Shown in pieces: positions 50,689 to 61,164 of a stretch of 64,000 nucleotides of DNA. The stretch comes from Symbiodinium sp. CCMP2592. Its lineage: Eukaryota; Sar; Dinophyceae; Suessiales; Symbiodiniaceae. Both the position numbers and the translations under genes were made by a program. The stretch is from contig CAJNDT010000003.1 in the NCBI GenBank assembly GCA_905221615.1, positions 993,831 to 1,057,830 on the forward strand, given 5' to 3'. Within the stretch, counting starts at the first letter, position 1; the number at the start of each line of letters is the position of its first letter. Under the pieces are notes generated by a model. The model saw only the letters and a program-made list of their open reading frames with translations. It made no database searches and had not been told where the DNA came from.

Positions 50689-50880
50689 TCGGCAATCGCC
50701 GGGCATCGCTGGAAAGAGCGCAACGGTACTGCCATTTTACAGGAGCTGGCCAAAGAGGGAGGCTCGGTATATTTTCAGCTGAAGGCAGGGGGGAAGCCCG
50801 TCTTGCCAAGTGTCTCTCGGAGTCTTGGCCGACCACCTTCTCCACTGATGGCTTTCCGCTGGGAGCGGTGCCCTCCCTGA
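50689..50880 (+). CDS. Terminal exon
   Basis: The frame reads GHRWKERNGTAILQELAKEG, GSVYFQLKAGGKPVLPSVSR and a Pro/Arg-rich end, TGA 50878-50880. A longer ATG ORF (50580-50924) uses another frame with poorer codon use, and the minus strand is open for 96 codons. Confidence 0.5.
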   Translation, partial: SAIAGHRWKERNGTAILQELAKEGGSVYFQLKAGGKPVLPSVSRSLGRPPSPLMAFRWERCPP

Positions 50881-51088
50881 GCACAAATTCGCAAGCCCTA
50901 AACACCAAAAGCCCTGAACCCTGAATTCAACATTCAGGGAACCCTAAACCGTATACCCTATCAAACCTAAACCCTACTATACCCTATACCCGAGACCCTG
51001 ACCGTTGTACCTCACCCATGCCCCCAACAGGCCCGAAACCTAAAGCTTGAGTTCTAACTTCCTGGAGCCTAAGCTCCGCTCCCCCAAG

Positions 51089-51154
51089 CATCTGAGGACA
51101 GAAGGCGCCGAGAAAGACTGGACCGCCATGTGCGCTGCTCTCTTTCGGATGTAA
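51089..51154 (+). CDS. Terminal exon
   Basis: After CCCCCAAG the frame reads HLRTEGAEKDWTAMCAALFR then M and TAA 51152-51154. Confidence 0.5.
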   Translation, partial: HLRTEGAEKDWTAMCAALFRM

Positions 51155-51400
51155 ACTTATGTTTAGGGTTCAGGGTTTAGGAACAAAGCTCTACGGGGCC
51201 ACTTCAGTCAGTGTCGGTATTCGTATCGAGTGTAGTAAGCATGCACTGTAGACTTAAGCGCCAAGAGCGTTCCCATATAGGCTTTTAAGGGCCAGTTTAA
51301 GCTCAAGCAGAAACGGCACATGTGTCGTTAGGGGGACTCCGTGCTTGCTTGTGTGGGTGTCACCGGATATAGGAACTGAGGGATTCGAGTAGCTTAAATG

Positions 51401-51530
51401 AAAGGGGAAAAGCAGGGACCCTTAATGGGACCCCCACCCTATAATGGGCTATATTAAGGGTATATAATAGCTATAATATTAAGGGTATATACCTAGGGGT
51501 CCTTATCAAGGCTCCCTCCTGTTCTGCTGT
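51401..51530. mobile_element. TIR element, family F, with internal duplication
   Basis: AAAGGGGAAAAGCAGGGACC left, GGCTCCCTCCTGTTCTGCT right; the TTAAGGGTATATA block is present twice. Confidence 0.75.
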
Positions 51531-51652
51531 GATTCAACAAACTCAAAGCCCAAGTACGAAGCCAGAGCTGATAGTCTTAAACCCCCTGACCTTAACCCGG
51601 AAACACTAACCCTGAACCAGTAGCTCGATTTCGCCAAAACTCCTGAAGGCAA

Positions 51653-51747
51653 TGGGCAGTCCTCTAAATTAGGGTCCTGCTTTCAGGCCCTCTTTGTCAC
51701 GGTGCCGTACTATATTGGGAACCTACCCTGGTTTAGAGAACTACCCA
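51653..51747. mobile_element. TIR element, family E-like
   Basis: TGGGCAGTCCTCTAAATTAG left, TTTAGAGAACTACCCA right, core GGTGCCGTACTATATT. Confidence 0.7.
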
Positions 51748-52239
51748 TATCCATATACATGCCCAAGAGCCTTCTCTAACCGACAGTCTTAAGCGTGAGG
51801 TACACGCAATTTCGCGTTAGCCATGCCTTGGGCACGGTGCCATATCGCTGGGACCAACGTGGTGCAGACGGTCACGGGGCAAGCTTAGGCGATTAGGTGA
51901 GTTCTCGGTGATCAAGTGCATAGCAATCAGCGCTGGATCGATAAAGGTGGGGGATTAGAACCAGCGGACTCTCAATCCTTGCAGCCTTGAGCTCGATTCA
52001 CAAATCTCTGGTTTTTGGAGCACTTCCAGAGAGCGCCAAGCAGTCTTAGGATCTCTGGGAACTTTCGACTTTGTTGCAGATCGATGTAAGACTGTTAAGA
52101 CTCTACTTCTGTCCTTTCAGTCGCTACGTTGCTTTTTTTCACGGTTTAGGGCTTAGGGGTTTAGGGTTTAGGGCTGTTAGCTACTATCACCTCGACCTCA
52201 GCATGGGAGCTTCAGGAAGTGCACGACGATCGGTCCATT

Positions 52240-52560
52240 TATTTACCTAATTACCTATAAATCCATCTGTCTGTGTGTATCTGTCTAATTCTATCTCTAT
52301 GTTTATCTACATATCTATCCGTCTACCTACCTGTCCATCTAACTGTCTTGCTTATCTATGTATCTACCTATCTATCCACCTGTCTGTCTTACCTTCTGAC
52401 TGTCTACCTAGCTGCCTATCCACCTGGTCTACCTATCTACCGTTTATCGAGCTGTTGATCGATCTATCTATCGAAAGTCTAACTGCCTGCCTATCTACCC
52501 ATCTATCTATCTATCTATCTATCTATCTGTCGCTTAATGTCTTTCTGTCTTTCTCATAAA
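52240..52560. repeat. (TCTA)n/CTGTCTA degenerate microsatellite
   Basis: TCTATCTA, CTACCTAC and TCTGTCTG repeats giving Tyr/Leu/Ser-rich false ORFs. Confidence 0.85.
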
Positions 52561-52579
52561 CTCTCTCTATCCCGCAAGG

Positions 52580-52785
52580 TCTCTAGCTCTGAATCTCCCA
52601 AACTATCCGTCTGTTGTAGAGATAAGGCAACATACGAGTACGTGCCCGCAAAAGCCATATTCTCAGAGCTTGGACACCTAATGACCCCCGCTTTGCCTAA
52701 GGGCCGGCACGAAAGGATGCCCATCATAGCAAGTGTCGAGCAAGAGACTTTTCATGATTTGGTATATTTCCTCATCTGGAACTGA
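52580..52785 (+). CDS. Terminal exon
   Basis: The frame reads YEYVPAKAIFSELGHLMTPA, then HERMPIIASVEQETFHDLVY, FLIWN and TGA at 52785. It begins beyond a microsatellite. Unknown family. Confidence 0.5.
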
Positions 52786-53199
52786 AGATGCCAAAAACGA
52801 AACCTTAAAACCCTCTCAAGTCCAAACCTCTAACCCTCAGCCTGTCGATCCCTTCATGGAGATTGTAATACGAGTCCTACGGTCCATTAATGCTCTCCAC
52901 ATCTTGAAGCTGAAACCGAAGCCCCAGGTCAGCCCTACACGACGGCCTCTCTACTGGAGGTGCCAGGGCCCCTGAAACCCTACTGCCCTAAAGCAGCCAT
53001 AAACGCTTAAAGCGAAGAACTCTCAACAAACACGTAAGCATAAATAAACTGGTCAAGGTAGTATCGCGTTGTGGTTTGAATAGTTTTTGCTTAGGTGCTG
53101 TTGTGATGCCAAAGCTGTCGGGTGCATTAGGGCTTACACTGCTCTACGATTCGGCTTTAGGGGCTTGAGGAAGCCCGTAAATGACCTAAGCCCTAAACC

Positions 53200-53530
53200 T
53201 TAAGCTCCTAACCACTAACCCCCTAAACCCCGAAACCCCTAAACCCTAAACTCCTAACCCCTAAGCCCCCAAACCCGGAAACCCCCAAACCCTAAACTCC
53301 TAACCCCTGATCCCTAAAGCCCGAAACCCGTAAACCCCAAGCCCCTTAACCCTAAGGGTTCGGCTGATTGAGCTTCGGTCTGAAAGGCGTAGAAGTAGCT
53401 GTGGGTGTAATTAGGGCTTAGGGGTTTTAGGGGTTTGGGGTTGAGGGTTTTAGGGATAAAGGGGGTTGAGGGGTTTAGGGGGTTAGGGGTTAAGGTTTAG
53501 GGGTTCAGAGGTTTAGGTTTTAGAAATCAG
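53200..53530. repeat. CCCTAAA array facing a TTTAGGG array
   Basis: CCCTAAACC-type units at 53200-53355 and TTTAGGG-type units at 53410-53520 form a large imperfect inverted repeat around a short AT/GC-mixed loop. Confidence 0.8.
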
Positions 53531-53587
53531 AATAGTCATGAAGCCTTTTGCAGGACAGCGTGTGGAGTTTGAGATTAGAGCTTGGTG

Positions 53588-53686
53588 CCGGCTGATAAGG
53601 CGCGCTTTATGGAGCCCTTGCCCGTGGTGGTAGCCCATGGAGCGACTGAGCTTGAAATCGGGGAGCTGTTTGGTAAATCTTTGCAG
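53588..53686 (+). CDS. Internal exon candidate
   Basis: The plus frame reads DKARFMEPLPVVVAHGATEL then EIGELFGKSLQ, ending before GGTTGTGAG. The minus strand has a 75-codon ORF across the same bases. Confidence 0.4.
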
Positions 53687-54045
53687 GGTTGTGAGTGTAG
53701 GAATTAAAGGGGTTTTGGGGTGACAAGTCTTAAACCCCAAACTTCCGTCGAGGTGAATGATTCGTAAGATTGAATGCTTCTGGCCGTTACACCCCTGTCA
53801 GAGTTTGACTAAGGTGCATGCTGTGCGGTCCAGGGAGTCAGCTTTTGTTGTGTGGTTTGGGTTTGAGAAATGACTGGCTTGGAATTCAATGTTAAGGCTG
53901 GGTTCAAGTCTTGTCAGGGTTCTGGTTTCAGGGGGACAGTTACAGGGATCAGCATTCAGGGTGTTGGATGCACGACACACCAACACGAAGAGTAGCTAAA
54001 GCCGGGCTTTAAGATAGGACTTTTGGATCTCAGAATGGTTTCCAG

Positions 54046-54165
54046 GATTCGCCGCACGCGGATAATTACCCATCGCTGCAGAAGCTGAGCAACCGATCAT
54101 ATGCATGGTTTCTTCAAAGTGCACGTCGCATCGCCGCAATGCTCAACTTGCCTACCTCCGGTTGA
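54046..54165 (+). CDS. Terminal exon
   Basis: After TTTCCAG the frame reads DSPHADNYPSLQKLSNRSYA, then WFLQSARRIAAMLNLPTSG and TGA 54163-54165. It starts with GA after AG. Good codon use; no family recognised. Confidence 0.6.
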   Translation, partial: DSPHADNYPSLQKLSNRSYAWFLQSARRIAAMLNLPTSG

Positions 54166-54427
54166 AACATCCTCTCCAAATAGGAAGCCAGGTTTGTTTT
54201 GGGTTCAGGAGGTAGTGTTCAGGTTAAGGGTAGTTTAGTGTGTTAGGCTTTAGGGTTCTGAGGTGCCCAAGTACTGAAGTAATCCGGATTCTTGTGATTC
54301 GAGATGTCTGGAGCGGAAACCAAGTCACCAAACAGTTGTAAGACCCTTCGCGCCACCCCCAAGCCTGAACCGCTAACCCTGAACCTTGGAATGGTTCTGG
54401 GCCTAAAACCTGAAACCGAACCCTCAG

Positions 54428-54494
54428 GGGCTCTTTGCTGATGGCGCCGTGGAGGGCAGCATGAAGGCACGTCGAGGTGTTGAGAGTTTGACAG
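54428..54494 (+). CDS. Internal exon candidate
   Basis: Between CCCTCAG and ACAG|GTTTTC the frame reads GLFADGAVEGSMKARRGVES. Confidence 0.45.
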
Positions 54495-54519
54495 GTTTTC
54501 GGGTGTAGGGCATCTGGAT

Positions 54520-54930
54520 TTAATGCTTACTAGGCTTACTGCTTACTACTTGCTCCTTGGTACGTAGTGCTTCTCTGCCCTCGTCCACGTGCTACCTACT
54601 ACTCATCCGTTGCTACTGACCACTCACTACTTAGCTGTAGCTTTGCTACTACATGCTGCTTCCTACTTGCAAATTGCTGCTTACTGCTCACTACTTACGC
54701 ACTACTCACTCCTCGCTACTGACTGCGACTGACTACCTGTTTCTTTAAGCTGCCCACTTGCTATTTACGACTTACCACTTGCTACTTACTACTTGCTACA
54801 TATTTTGTCGGACTCAAGACTCCGACTTACTACGCACTAGAGGCTACATGCTCCAGCCTGCCCGTACTATCGACTGGCGGTTACTTGCTACTGGCTACAT
54901 ACTACTTACTGTGTACTATGAGCGTACAAC
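54520..54930. repeat. Degenerate ACTACTTGCT spacer
   Basis: Irregular CTACTTGCTACT/CTTACTACTCACT units with no coding look; merges into ACT microsatellites downstream. Confidence 0.65.
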
Positions 54931-55009
54931 ATACTAGTTGCTGACTGCTGCTTTCTGCATACTAGAAATAAGCACTTTCGATTACTACAGAATTGGTACT
55001 TCTCACTTC

Positions 55010-55085
55010 CTACTACTACTTCTACTACTACTACTACTGCTGCTACTACTACTACTACTGCTGCTACTACTACTACTACTACTAC
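55010..55085. repeat. (ACT)n microsatellite
   Basis: CTACTACTACTTCTACTACT and CTGCTG interruptions. Confidence 0.9.
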
Positions 55086-55130
55086 AGCTCCTGCTCATAC
55101 CAGTGCTTGAACTAAGGGGGTGGGTGGGAA

Positions 55131-55322
55131 TGGGGGGGCGTTGGGCGATTACGTTCATGGTTGCCCGAAGCTGGCTCCAGCGCGGGGAGTGAGCCCGCTT
55201 GGTTGGCCGCGAGCCTTTCTGCTTCCCTGGTTCTCCGCGAGGGAGGCATTCGGCTGAAGGAGCCTGATCATGTCTGCAATCGGAGAAAGGAGTTTGTTAA
55301 AGCCGCTACCTCAGGCCATTGA
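55131..55322 (+). CDS. Terminal coding exon
   Basis: The frame LAASLSASLVLREGGIRLKE, then PDHVCNRRKEFVKAATSGH, stops TGA 55320-55322. It overlaps the ATG of the next ORF in another frame. Confidence 0.45.
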   Translation, partial: WGGVGRLRSWLPEAGSSAGSEPAWLAASLSASLVLREGGIRLKEPDHVCNRRKEFVKAATSGH

Positions 55323-55494
55323 TTGCCTGTGGCGACAACTTCATCAGACCGACGACGCAGAACCGAACTTTTCAAGGTGGCCTGAAGCCATGCTTCGGAC
55401 GAGATTGTTCGCACGGTGTTTTCGCTACAATCCGCTACAACCTGAGTTTGCCACAAAAAAAGCGACTTTTTCAAGAAACCAGGTTCAGTTCTGA
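55270..55494 (+). CDS. 74-residue ORF
   Basis: ATG-TGA frame MSAIGERSLLKPLPQAIDCL, RWPEAMLRTRLFARCFRYNP and on. The first 50 bases overlap the previous entry; a third frame (55319-55567) is open as well. Confidence 0.35.
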   Translation: MSAIGERSLLKPLPQAIDCLWRQLHQTDDAEPNFSRWPEAMLRTRLFARCFRYNPLQPEFATKKATFSRNQVQF

Positions 55495-55496
55495 AG

Positions 55497-55811
55497 ATGT
55501 TTCAGAAGTGGCACGTCACCACAACGCCCGCCAGGCGACAGCAGACGCGACAAAGTCTTCTTCCTGATGAGGAAGATGACGACGATGATGATGCTGGTCT
55601 CCATTTCCTTATCTTCCTCGCCGGCATTACCACCATCGTCCTGGTTGTGCTCCCGATGTCATCCATTGACATGGTCATAAACATCATCCTCGCCGGTATG
55701 CTCAGCAAGCTCTTGCACATCAAATTCGTCGTGCAGGCAAATCCAACATCATCATCATCAGCAGCAGCATCGTCAGTAGCACCAGCATCAGCAGCATCAT
55801 CAGCATCATGA
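55497..55811 (+). CDS. Membrane-protein-like ORF with acidic run and Ser/Ala tail
   Basis: ATG-TGA frame of 104 codons: basic start, a poly-Asp run, two hydrophobic segments (GLHFLIFLAGITTIVLVVLP; MVINIILAGMLSKLLHIKFV), then a Ser/Ala tail from CATCAT/CAGCAG repeats. The tail is low complexity. Unknown. Confidence 0.4.
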   Translation: MFQKWHVTTTPARRQQTRQSLLPDEEDDDDDDAGLHFLIFLAGITTIVLVVLPMSSIDMVINIILAGMLSKLLHIKFVVQANPTSSSSAAASSVAPASAASSAS

Positions 55812-55974
55812 GTATCAACATCGTCATAATCGGCATCTTCATCATTATCATCATCATCACAACCATCGTCATCTTCATCTTGATCATTGTCGTGTTTCAA
55901 GTAATTTCCGGGATTTCGATTCCGCGATTTTTCAATACGCCTCATTACCCAACAGCCCCAATGGCACACAATTT

Positions 55975-56285
<311 letters not shown>

Positions 56286-56339
56286 ACATCTATTGCTAGC
56301 AATCTCGCTACGTACTGATACCAGCACTTACCAGGACTC

Positions 56340-56650
56340 GTAGTATATAACAAGTATTATGTATGAGTACCAGTACAGTGCCGGTATGACGGTACGAGTA
56401 CTAGTACCAGTACCCGGTACTAGTACGTACCAATACACGTAATAATAATAATACTAATAATAAAAATAAATAATAATAGTATAGTAGTGTATTAGTGTAC
56501 AAGTGTACCAGTGTGCCAATGTACTAGTGCACCACTGTATAAGTGTACCAGTGTACCAGTGCAGCAGTGTAGCAGTGTACCAGTGACTAGTGTACCGGTG
56601 CACCATCGTACCAGTGTGCCAGTGCCAGTACCAGTAGTTACAGTAGCAGG
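56340..56650. repeat. GTACCAGT minisatellite and AATA tract
   Basis: Units of GTACCAGTRC and GTGTACCAGT around an AATAATAATA tract at 56440-56475. Confidence 0.8.
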
Positions 56651-56792
56651 AGTAGAACCAGTGCCAGTTACGCGTACGAGCTCGTACTTGTGCCAGTACC
56701 AAAGCCTCATGCCGATTCCAGTCCAAGCCTTACTTGCATACTGAACATCCAGATGGGTTGTTGATTCGCTCGGTTGCGAACAATACATCCTG

Positions 56793-56975
56793 ATGATTGT
56801 CACGCTTAGTCGCAAAAGTCCTTATGGGACCAATGTTGGTCGTTGTCCGGGAGGGAATCAGGTGATTAGCTGTACTACACAGGCTTTGGAAATGCTTCAA
56901 GCCCAGATCCTTCAGATAATGCAACACCGACAATGTTTGACATTTGACAGTCTAGCATTGTTTGCTCCGGATTGA
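56793..56975 (+). CDS. 60-codon ORF
   Basis: The frame reads TTQALEMLQAQILQIMQHRQ, CLTFDSLALFAPD, ending TGA 56973-56975. Plausible terminal exon. Confidence 0.4.
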   Translation: MIVTLSRKSPYGTNVGRCPGGNQVISCTTQALEMLQAQILQIMQHRQCLTFDSLALFAPD

Positions 56976-57052
56976 ATCTTGCTTGCCAAATAGGGATCAT
57001 GTGCATCACGTGACGGTCGTGTTGGAGTTGAGGTCGGTATTGCGAGAATTTT

Positions 57053-57541
57053 TTACCGGGACTGTTGGTTCTGGCGGCTTACATACTGCTCTCCGGGGAA
57101 CCGTGCGCGAGGTTCACGCACTGAAAGGGAACCATCAAGGCGAGCTTGCAAGATGCGGGACTTCAGCATCACGTAGTGCAGGTTGCACGAGCGGCACTCG
57201 CAGCCCACATCAGCATGTGTTTCGCGCCACGTCGAATTGTGTCCATGGTAGGCATGAAGCCCAGAATCACAAACGCGTAGTCTTGGTTCCTGAGATTTGA
57301 ACATGCTTGAGCGCCAACTTGGGTTTCGACATTTCATAGCTATAAGATGTTGCGTGAAGTATATTGCTGCGTGTAGGTTCTGAAGTCCAACAGTGCCAGA
57401 GAGATTTTGTGACGGGTGTCCGTGATGTGGCTCATCAGGGGTAGCCTTTTGCAGGGTTGGATTGCCGGAAACGAAATCTGAAGCGTGATGCCTGAAACCC
57501 CAAAGCTTCAAAGCCGCAGGCCCAGAGAGTTTAAACACCAC
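57053..57541 (-). CDS. 162-codon minus-strand ORF
   Basis: The longest minus-strand frame outside repeats. It includes QNLHAAIYFTQHLIAMKCRN and a CECRSC cluster after ETHADVG, with basic C-terminal parts. A 112-codon plus ORF (56962-57300; HVTVVLELRSVLREFFTGTV) overlaps it. No family recognised; the start may really be an upstream exon. Confidence 0.4.
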   Translation of the reverse strand: MVFKLSGPAALKLWGFRHHASDFVSGNPTLQKATPDEPHHGHPSQNLSGTVGLQNLHAAIYFTQHLIAMKCRNPSWRSSMFKSQEPRLRVCDSGLHAYHGHNSTWRETHADVGCECRSCNLHYVMLKSRILQARLDGSLSVREPRARFPGEQYVSRQNQQSR

Positions 57542-57612
57542 CGCATAAAACTCTTCTCACACTGCCTAAACCCAGAGGCCCTAGACCCTCCGCTTTTGAT
57601 TGTAAGGCGCAG

Positions 57613-57998
57613 GTGGTGAAAGAGCATCTCGGGCTGAATGTTGAGGCTGGATCTTGCATGCACAGAATTCCACAAAAGGTTTGAATTTCCTTGAGTACAG
57701 AACGGCCTTCTGGCCGAAGAACCTAGAGATATGGATTTCAGAAGGGGCCCCCACCCTGTAATAGTGGTATAATAGGAATAGAATAGGGCCCGAATATAAT
57801 CCTTATAGTCACTATTACAGAGTGGGGGCAGCTTCTAATATGGATCCCTGGAGCCATCTAGATTATTCGGTAGGCGGGCGGCGTAAAATAGTAGCTCTGC
57901 GGGAAGTCAGCAAGCAAGTTTGCATGCGCTCTTGCATGCATACGTCTGGGCATGAGACACATGACATGACACGGCAATCCGGTCATGACAGGTCCTAG
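57613..57998 (+). CDS. Gene with a mini-intron and a TIR element with 8-bp TSD
   Basis: After AAGGCGCAG the frame reads VVKEHLGLNVEAGSCMHRIP up to AAG|GTTTGA (57678). A 22-nt GT-AG segment (57679-57700) could be skipped in phase to NGLLAEEPRDMD. Removing 57737-57837 with one ATATGGAT continues PWSHLDYSVGGRRKIVALRE and a His/Ser-rich end to TAG 57996-57998. A second frame (LEYRTAFWPKNLEIWIPGAI) is open across the same junction. Function unknown. Confidence 0.45.
57737..57837. mobile_element. TIR element, family M, 8-bp TSD ATATGGAT
   Basis: AGAAGGGGCCCCCACCCTGT left and CAGAGTGGGGGCAGCTTCT right; ATATGGAT at 57729-57736 and 57838-57845. Single copy here. Confidence 0.85.
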
Positions 57999-58117
57999 AC
58001 ACACATTAGTGTTGGATGTTGGAGCAGTCTTGCACCCATTGCTCCGCGCGTGAACTTCGATGTACATGTAAGTCACAAGCCAGGACACCTGCAGCCCCAA
58101 TCGCCGAAACCTTCAAG

Positions 58118-58180
58118 CCCGAAGGGATCAGCCACCAAGTGTTTGAACCCAAAGCAGCAAAAGAGCGGCCGAAGCGCTGA
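58118..58180 (+). CDS. Terminal exon, basic
   Basis: The frame reads PEGISHQVFEPKAAKERPKR to TGA 58178-58180, after CCTTCAAG. Clean. Confidence 0.5.
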   Translation, partial: PEGISHQVFEPKAAKERPKR

Positions 58181-58705
58181 TTTTCTTAAACCGTCCTATC
58201 TGAACAGCAGACGATCACATCAGCCTGACATACCCTAAACCCTAACCTGCACGCGCGACACCATCAACCATAAATCTTAGAATGAATCCTTCAACCCCTT
58301 GCCCCTGCCCCGAAATCAGTACTGATATTCCGCAGGGCTATTCAGAAAATCGCAGCACATATTCCGGCCCCCACCCCTCACAAAAAGAAACTTCCCAAAC
58401 CCAAGTATTAAAAGAATCAAGGAACCCAACCTTGGGCAGGAGCCACTCATGAAGCAGCTGGGGGCTCAGGGCAAGGCAGCACACGTTTACATGCCTCGGT
58501 TTAAGGTTTCGGTGTTTGGGGGTGTAGGGCTTTAGGGGTTTAGGGGTTAAGGCTTACGGGCTTTATAGGCTTCTGGGTTCGCGGCTTATTTCCCCCATTG
58601 GTGCTCTTGGTTGGTTTGGCGTCTATTTGAGGCTTCTAGGTTTTTCGGTTTGTTGGTTTGATGCAAGTAGGCCTTCATGGTATGGGGTGCTAATGAATAT
58701 TTCAG

Positions 58706-58919
58706 GTCGGCTGCTTCTGATGAAACTGAGAAGACCTTCGTTATGGGATGGACCCAAGCACTTAGGAAAAGAGACCCAACTAGACGCAACAGATCACAGA
58801 CACTGGCCAGAGGTCAACGTCAGTCAACGTCTGTGTTTAAGTACAAGTACCGCAGAGTAGGGGCTCCGCTTGTGCACAAAATGAGCTCGAGGTTTAAAGG
58901 TTTAAACTCTAAACACTAA
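58706..58919 (+). CDS. Terminal exon, strongly basic
   Basis: After ATTTCAG the frame carries DETEKTFVMGWTQALRKRDP and VFKYKYRRVGAPLVHKMSSR to TAA at 58917-58919. Basic and possibly nucleic-acid binding or ribosomal in character, but no family match is visible. Confidence 0.55.
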
Positions 58920-59018
58920 ATGCTTGTTGCAACTGTTCATCTGTTGGGAATTCGCGGCCGTGAGACCCGAGACCTTTAACCCGAAACTGGGAGTGTACAG
59001 AAACTGCTCGAAAACATT

Positions 59019-59111
59019 GGGGAGTTTCTGAAACATAGTACACTAAATAGTAGGATCCTGATTATAAGCCCCAAAAAATTACTCAGGTATTCCTAGCTTT
59101 CGGAAGCTCCC
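59019..59111. mobile_element. TIR element, family A, diverged
   Basis: GGGGAGTTTCTGAAACATAG left, TTTCGGAAGCTCCC right, ATTG/ATTT flanks. On removal two plus frames stay open for at least 35 codons past the junction. Confidence 0.75.
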
Positions 59112-59206
59112 ATTTCACTTTTTCGTGTTATCGTCAGATTAGCGCTGGATCTCCCAGCATCGCTAGTTTCGCCAGCCTTCTTGGCTTTCCCTCATATGGA
59201 ATGCAG

Positions 59207-59308
59207 GGGCCTTAGTAGTTAGAGTAGGGCTCTTGGGGCTCCTTATCATATAAATATAGTGTCACATACCCCCAGAGCTTATTCTAATTAGTGTAAGGTC
59301 CCTACAGT
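59207..59308. mobile_element. Degenerate TIR element, family G
   Basis: GCAGGGGCCTTAGTAGTTAG left, GTAAGGTCCCTACAGTAATG right, family core between. Confidence 0.5.
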
Positions 59309-59363
59309 AATGCGGCGTTGGTTGCTACAGTTACGCTTGTTACTGCTTGACTAGTATAGTGGT

Positions 59364-59789
59364 TTGCCAGCGCGCATGCACCACTTCGACTACGCCTGCT
59401 GCTGCTACTGCTGCTGCGCCGACTTTGCCTTTACTTCTGTTTCTACTCCACCACTACTGCCACCGCAGGGTTTCCATCCCTCGCAAGCAACTTACGTCGA
59501 ACAGCCCCACACGCGCAAGCAGATGATCACCCCTGCCGCTCCCACAGGCGTTGCTGATGCAAGAAACGGAGGACCTCATTTCGGGTTTTGGGCTCATTCG
59601 GGCGGTCCACTGACGATGGTTTTTGACGCTTGGCACTTATATCTTGAATTCAGACAGACTCCTAAACCCTACACCTCCACGCCCCAAACCTCTTTCACCG
59701 CAACGATCCACAACTCGAAGGCTAATTGCCCTGAACCCGCAAACCCTGTGTCCTGGAACCTTCCGAAACTCATGCAGGTTGATTTCTAA
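59364..59789 (+). CDS. 141-codon ORF, Cys cluster then Pro-rich
   Basis: ATG-TAA frame. MHHFDYACCCYCCCADFAFT, then GFHPSQATYVEQPHTRKQMI and GPLTMVFDAWHLYLEFRQ have good codon use; after about 59655 it turns into CCCTAAACC-like sequence and is probably intronic. No domain recognised. Confidence 0.5.
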   Translation: MPARMHHFDYACCCYCCCADFAFTSVSTPPLLPPQGFHPSQATYVEQPHTRKQMITPAAPTGVADARNGGPHFGFWAHSGGPLTMVFDAWHLYLEFRQTPKPYTSTPQTSFTATIHNSKANCPEPANPVSWNLPKLMQVDF

Positions 59790-60056
59790 GCCCCACGTTT
59801 CAATTCAGAACGCATACAGGTCGCTTAACTCTGGAAACCTACCCGGCCTTTCGAAAATCAGGAGCCCAGTTTGCACTACGCCGCGAACCCTAGACCTTAG
59901 ACCTTATGACGCCAAACCCTGTAAGCCTGAAGTCTTACAGGCCTAGAGTCTGTCTATCTATCTAGAAAACCACCCAGACCCCAAAACCCTAAAGCCCTCA
60001 ACCCTGCAACCTTCAGCCCTGTACCCTAAACGTTCTATTTTGGGCTCTTCTTATCT

Positions 60057-60159
60057 GGGAGTTTTCCGAAAATTAGAGGTACCTTATTTTGGGGGTCCTT
60101 ATAATAAGGATCCGACTATTTAGGGTACCTGAAAGGAACCCTAATTCAGAGAACTACCC
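60057..60159. mobile_element. Mosaic TIR element: family A left, family E-like right
   Basis: Left GGGAGTTTTCCGAAAATTAG and middle ATAAGGATCCGACTATTTAG as family A; right end AATTCAGAGAACTACCC as the elements at 32648 and 51653. ATCT/ATTT flanks. On removal the frame ILGSSY joins FEEEWELIFSHQHLSAAP. Confidence 0.65.
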
Positions 60160-60289
60160 ATTTCGAGGAGGAGTGGGAGTTGATCTTCAGCCACCAGCAC
60201 CTGTCAGCAGCACCCCTTTTTGCTTTTTTGTTTAGGGTCCAGGGTTTAGGGGTTTAGGGGGTATTAAACTGAGTGCTTGGCAAAAATGT

Positions 60290-60425
60290 AACAAACCCTG
60301 TACCCTAAAAGCCTTAAACCCTACACCCTAAAAACCTTGTACCCTGAACACCCTAAACCGCAGACCCGAAAAAAAAACCAATAAACCTTAAACCCTATAC
60401 GCTAAACCCCTAAACCCTCAATCCT
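60290..60425. repeat. CCCTAAA-type spacer
   Basis: CCCTGTACCCTAAAAGCC units, degenerate. Confidence 0.7.
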
Positions 60426-60844
60426 GTGGGGAACCTAGGCCACCAGCACCTTGCGGCCCTCGAGCATCAGACGCGGGTGGCGCCTTCTTTGAACTTGGAC
60501 TTACTTAAACCGCCAAAAGTAGGTAAAATAGTGGCCCAATACCTATAAAAGGCTATTATTGTACATACTTTTAGGGTCCAGGTCCGTGCAATTTCATGCC
60601 GCAGTGCGCAGCCATGCCAAGCTACTAAAGAGTGTTCGCTCTAGAGCAAAGCCCCAGCAAGACTTGGTTCGGGCAAGTTGTAATGGGTACCTCTGCCGGT
60701 CCCAGAATACGTACTTACACCTTCCAGAACCCCAAAACCTTAAAGCCATATACTAAAGAACCGACCCGAAAACGCAAAACCCTACACTTCAAGCCCTGGC
60801 CCCCAGACCCTGAACCCAAAACCCTATGATGTAATGTAGAGGTA

Positions 60845-61065
60845 GAGGCCTTTCAAAATGGAGCTTTGGGGCATATTATACGATAACTACAATAAAGAAC
60901 CCCCACAACAGTATCGGTCATGGCCCTTATAGTAGCCCTTATAGAGCCTTTTCACGGCACCCGAGCCTAATTAATAAGGCCCCTACATAGATCGCTTATA
61001 GAACCCCAAAAAGGAAATCTTACAATACCCGTTAAAGGAACCCTGTTCTAATGATTATCAGGGCA
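60845..61065. mobile_element. Family G-related element, long and degenerate
   Basis: Contains the reversed family core (GGGGCATATTATACGATAAC) and blocks GGCCCTTATAGTAGCCCTTA and GGCCCCTACATAGATCGCTT also seen at 30196 and 15880. Confidence 0.45.
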
Positions 61066-61164
61066 ACACAGAAGGGGGCAACACTTTGGAAAGGCAAGAC
61101 CCGACCCTTCGCCCGAAGTTCGTCGAACCCCGCCGGCGTTCGCCGAACCCTCGCCGAACACCTC

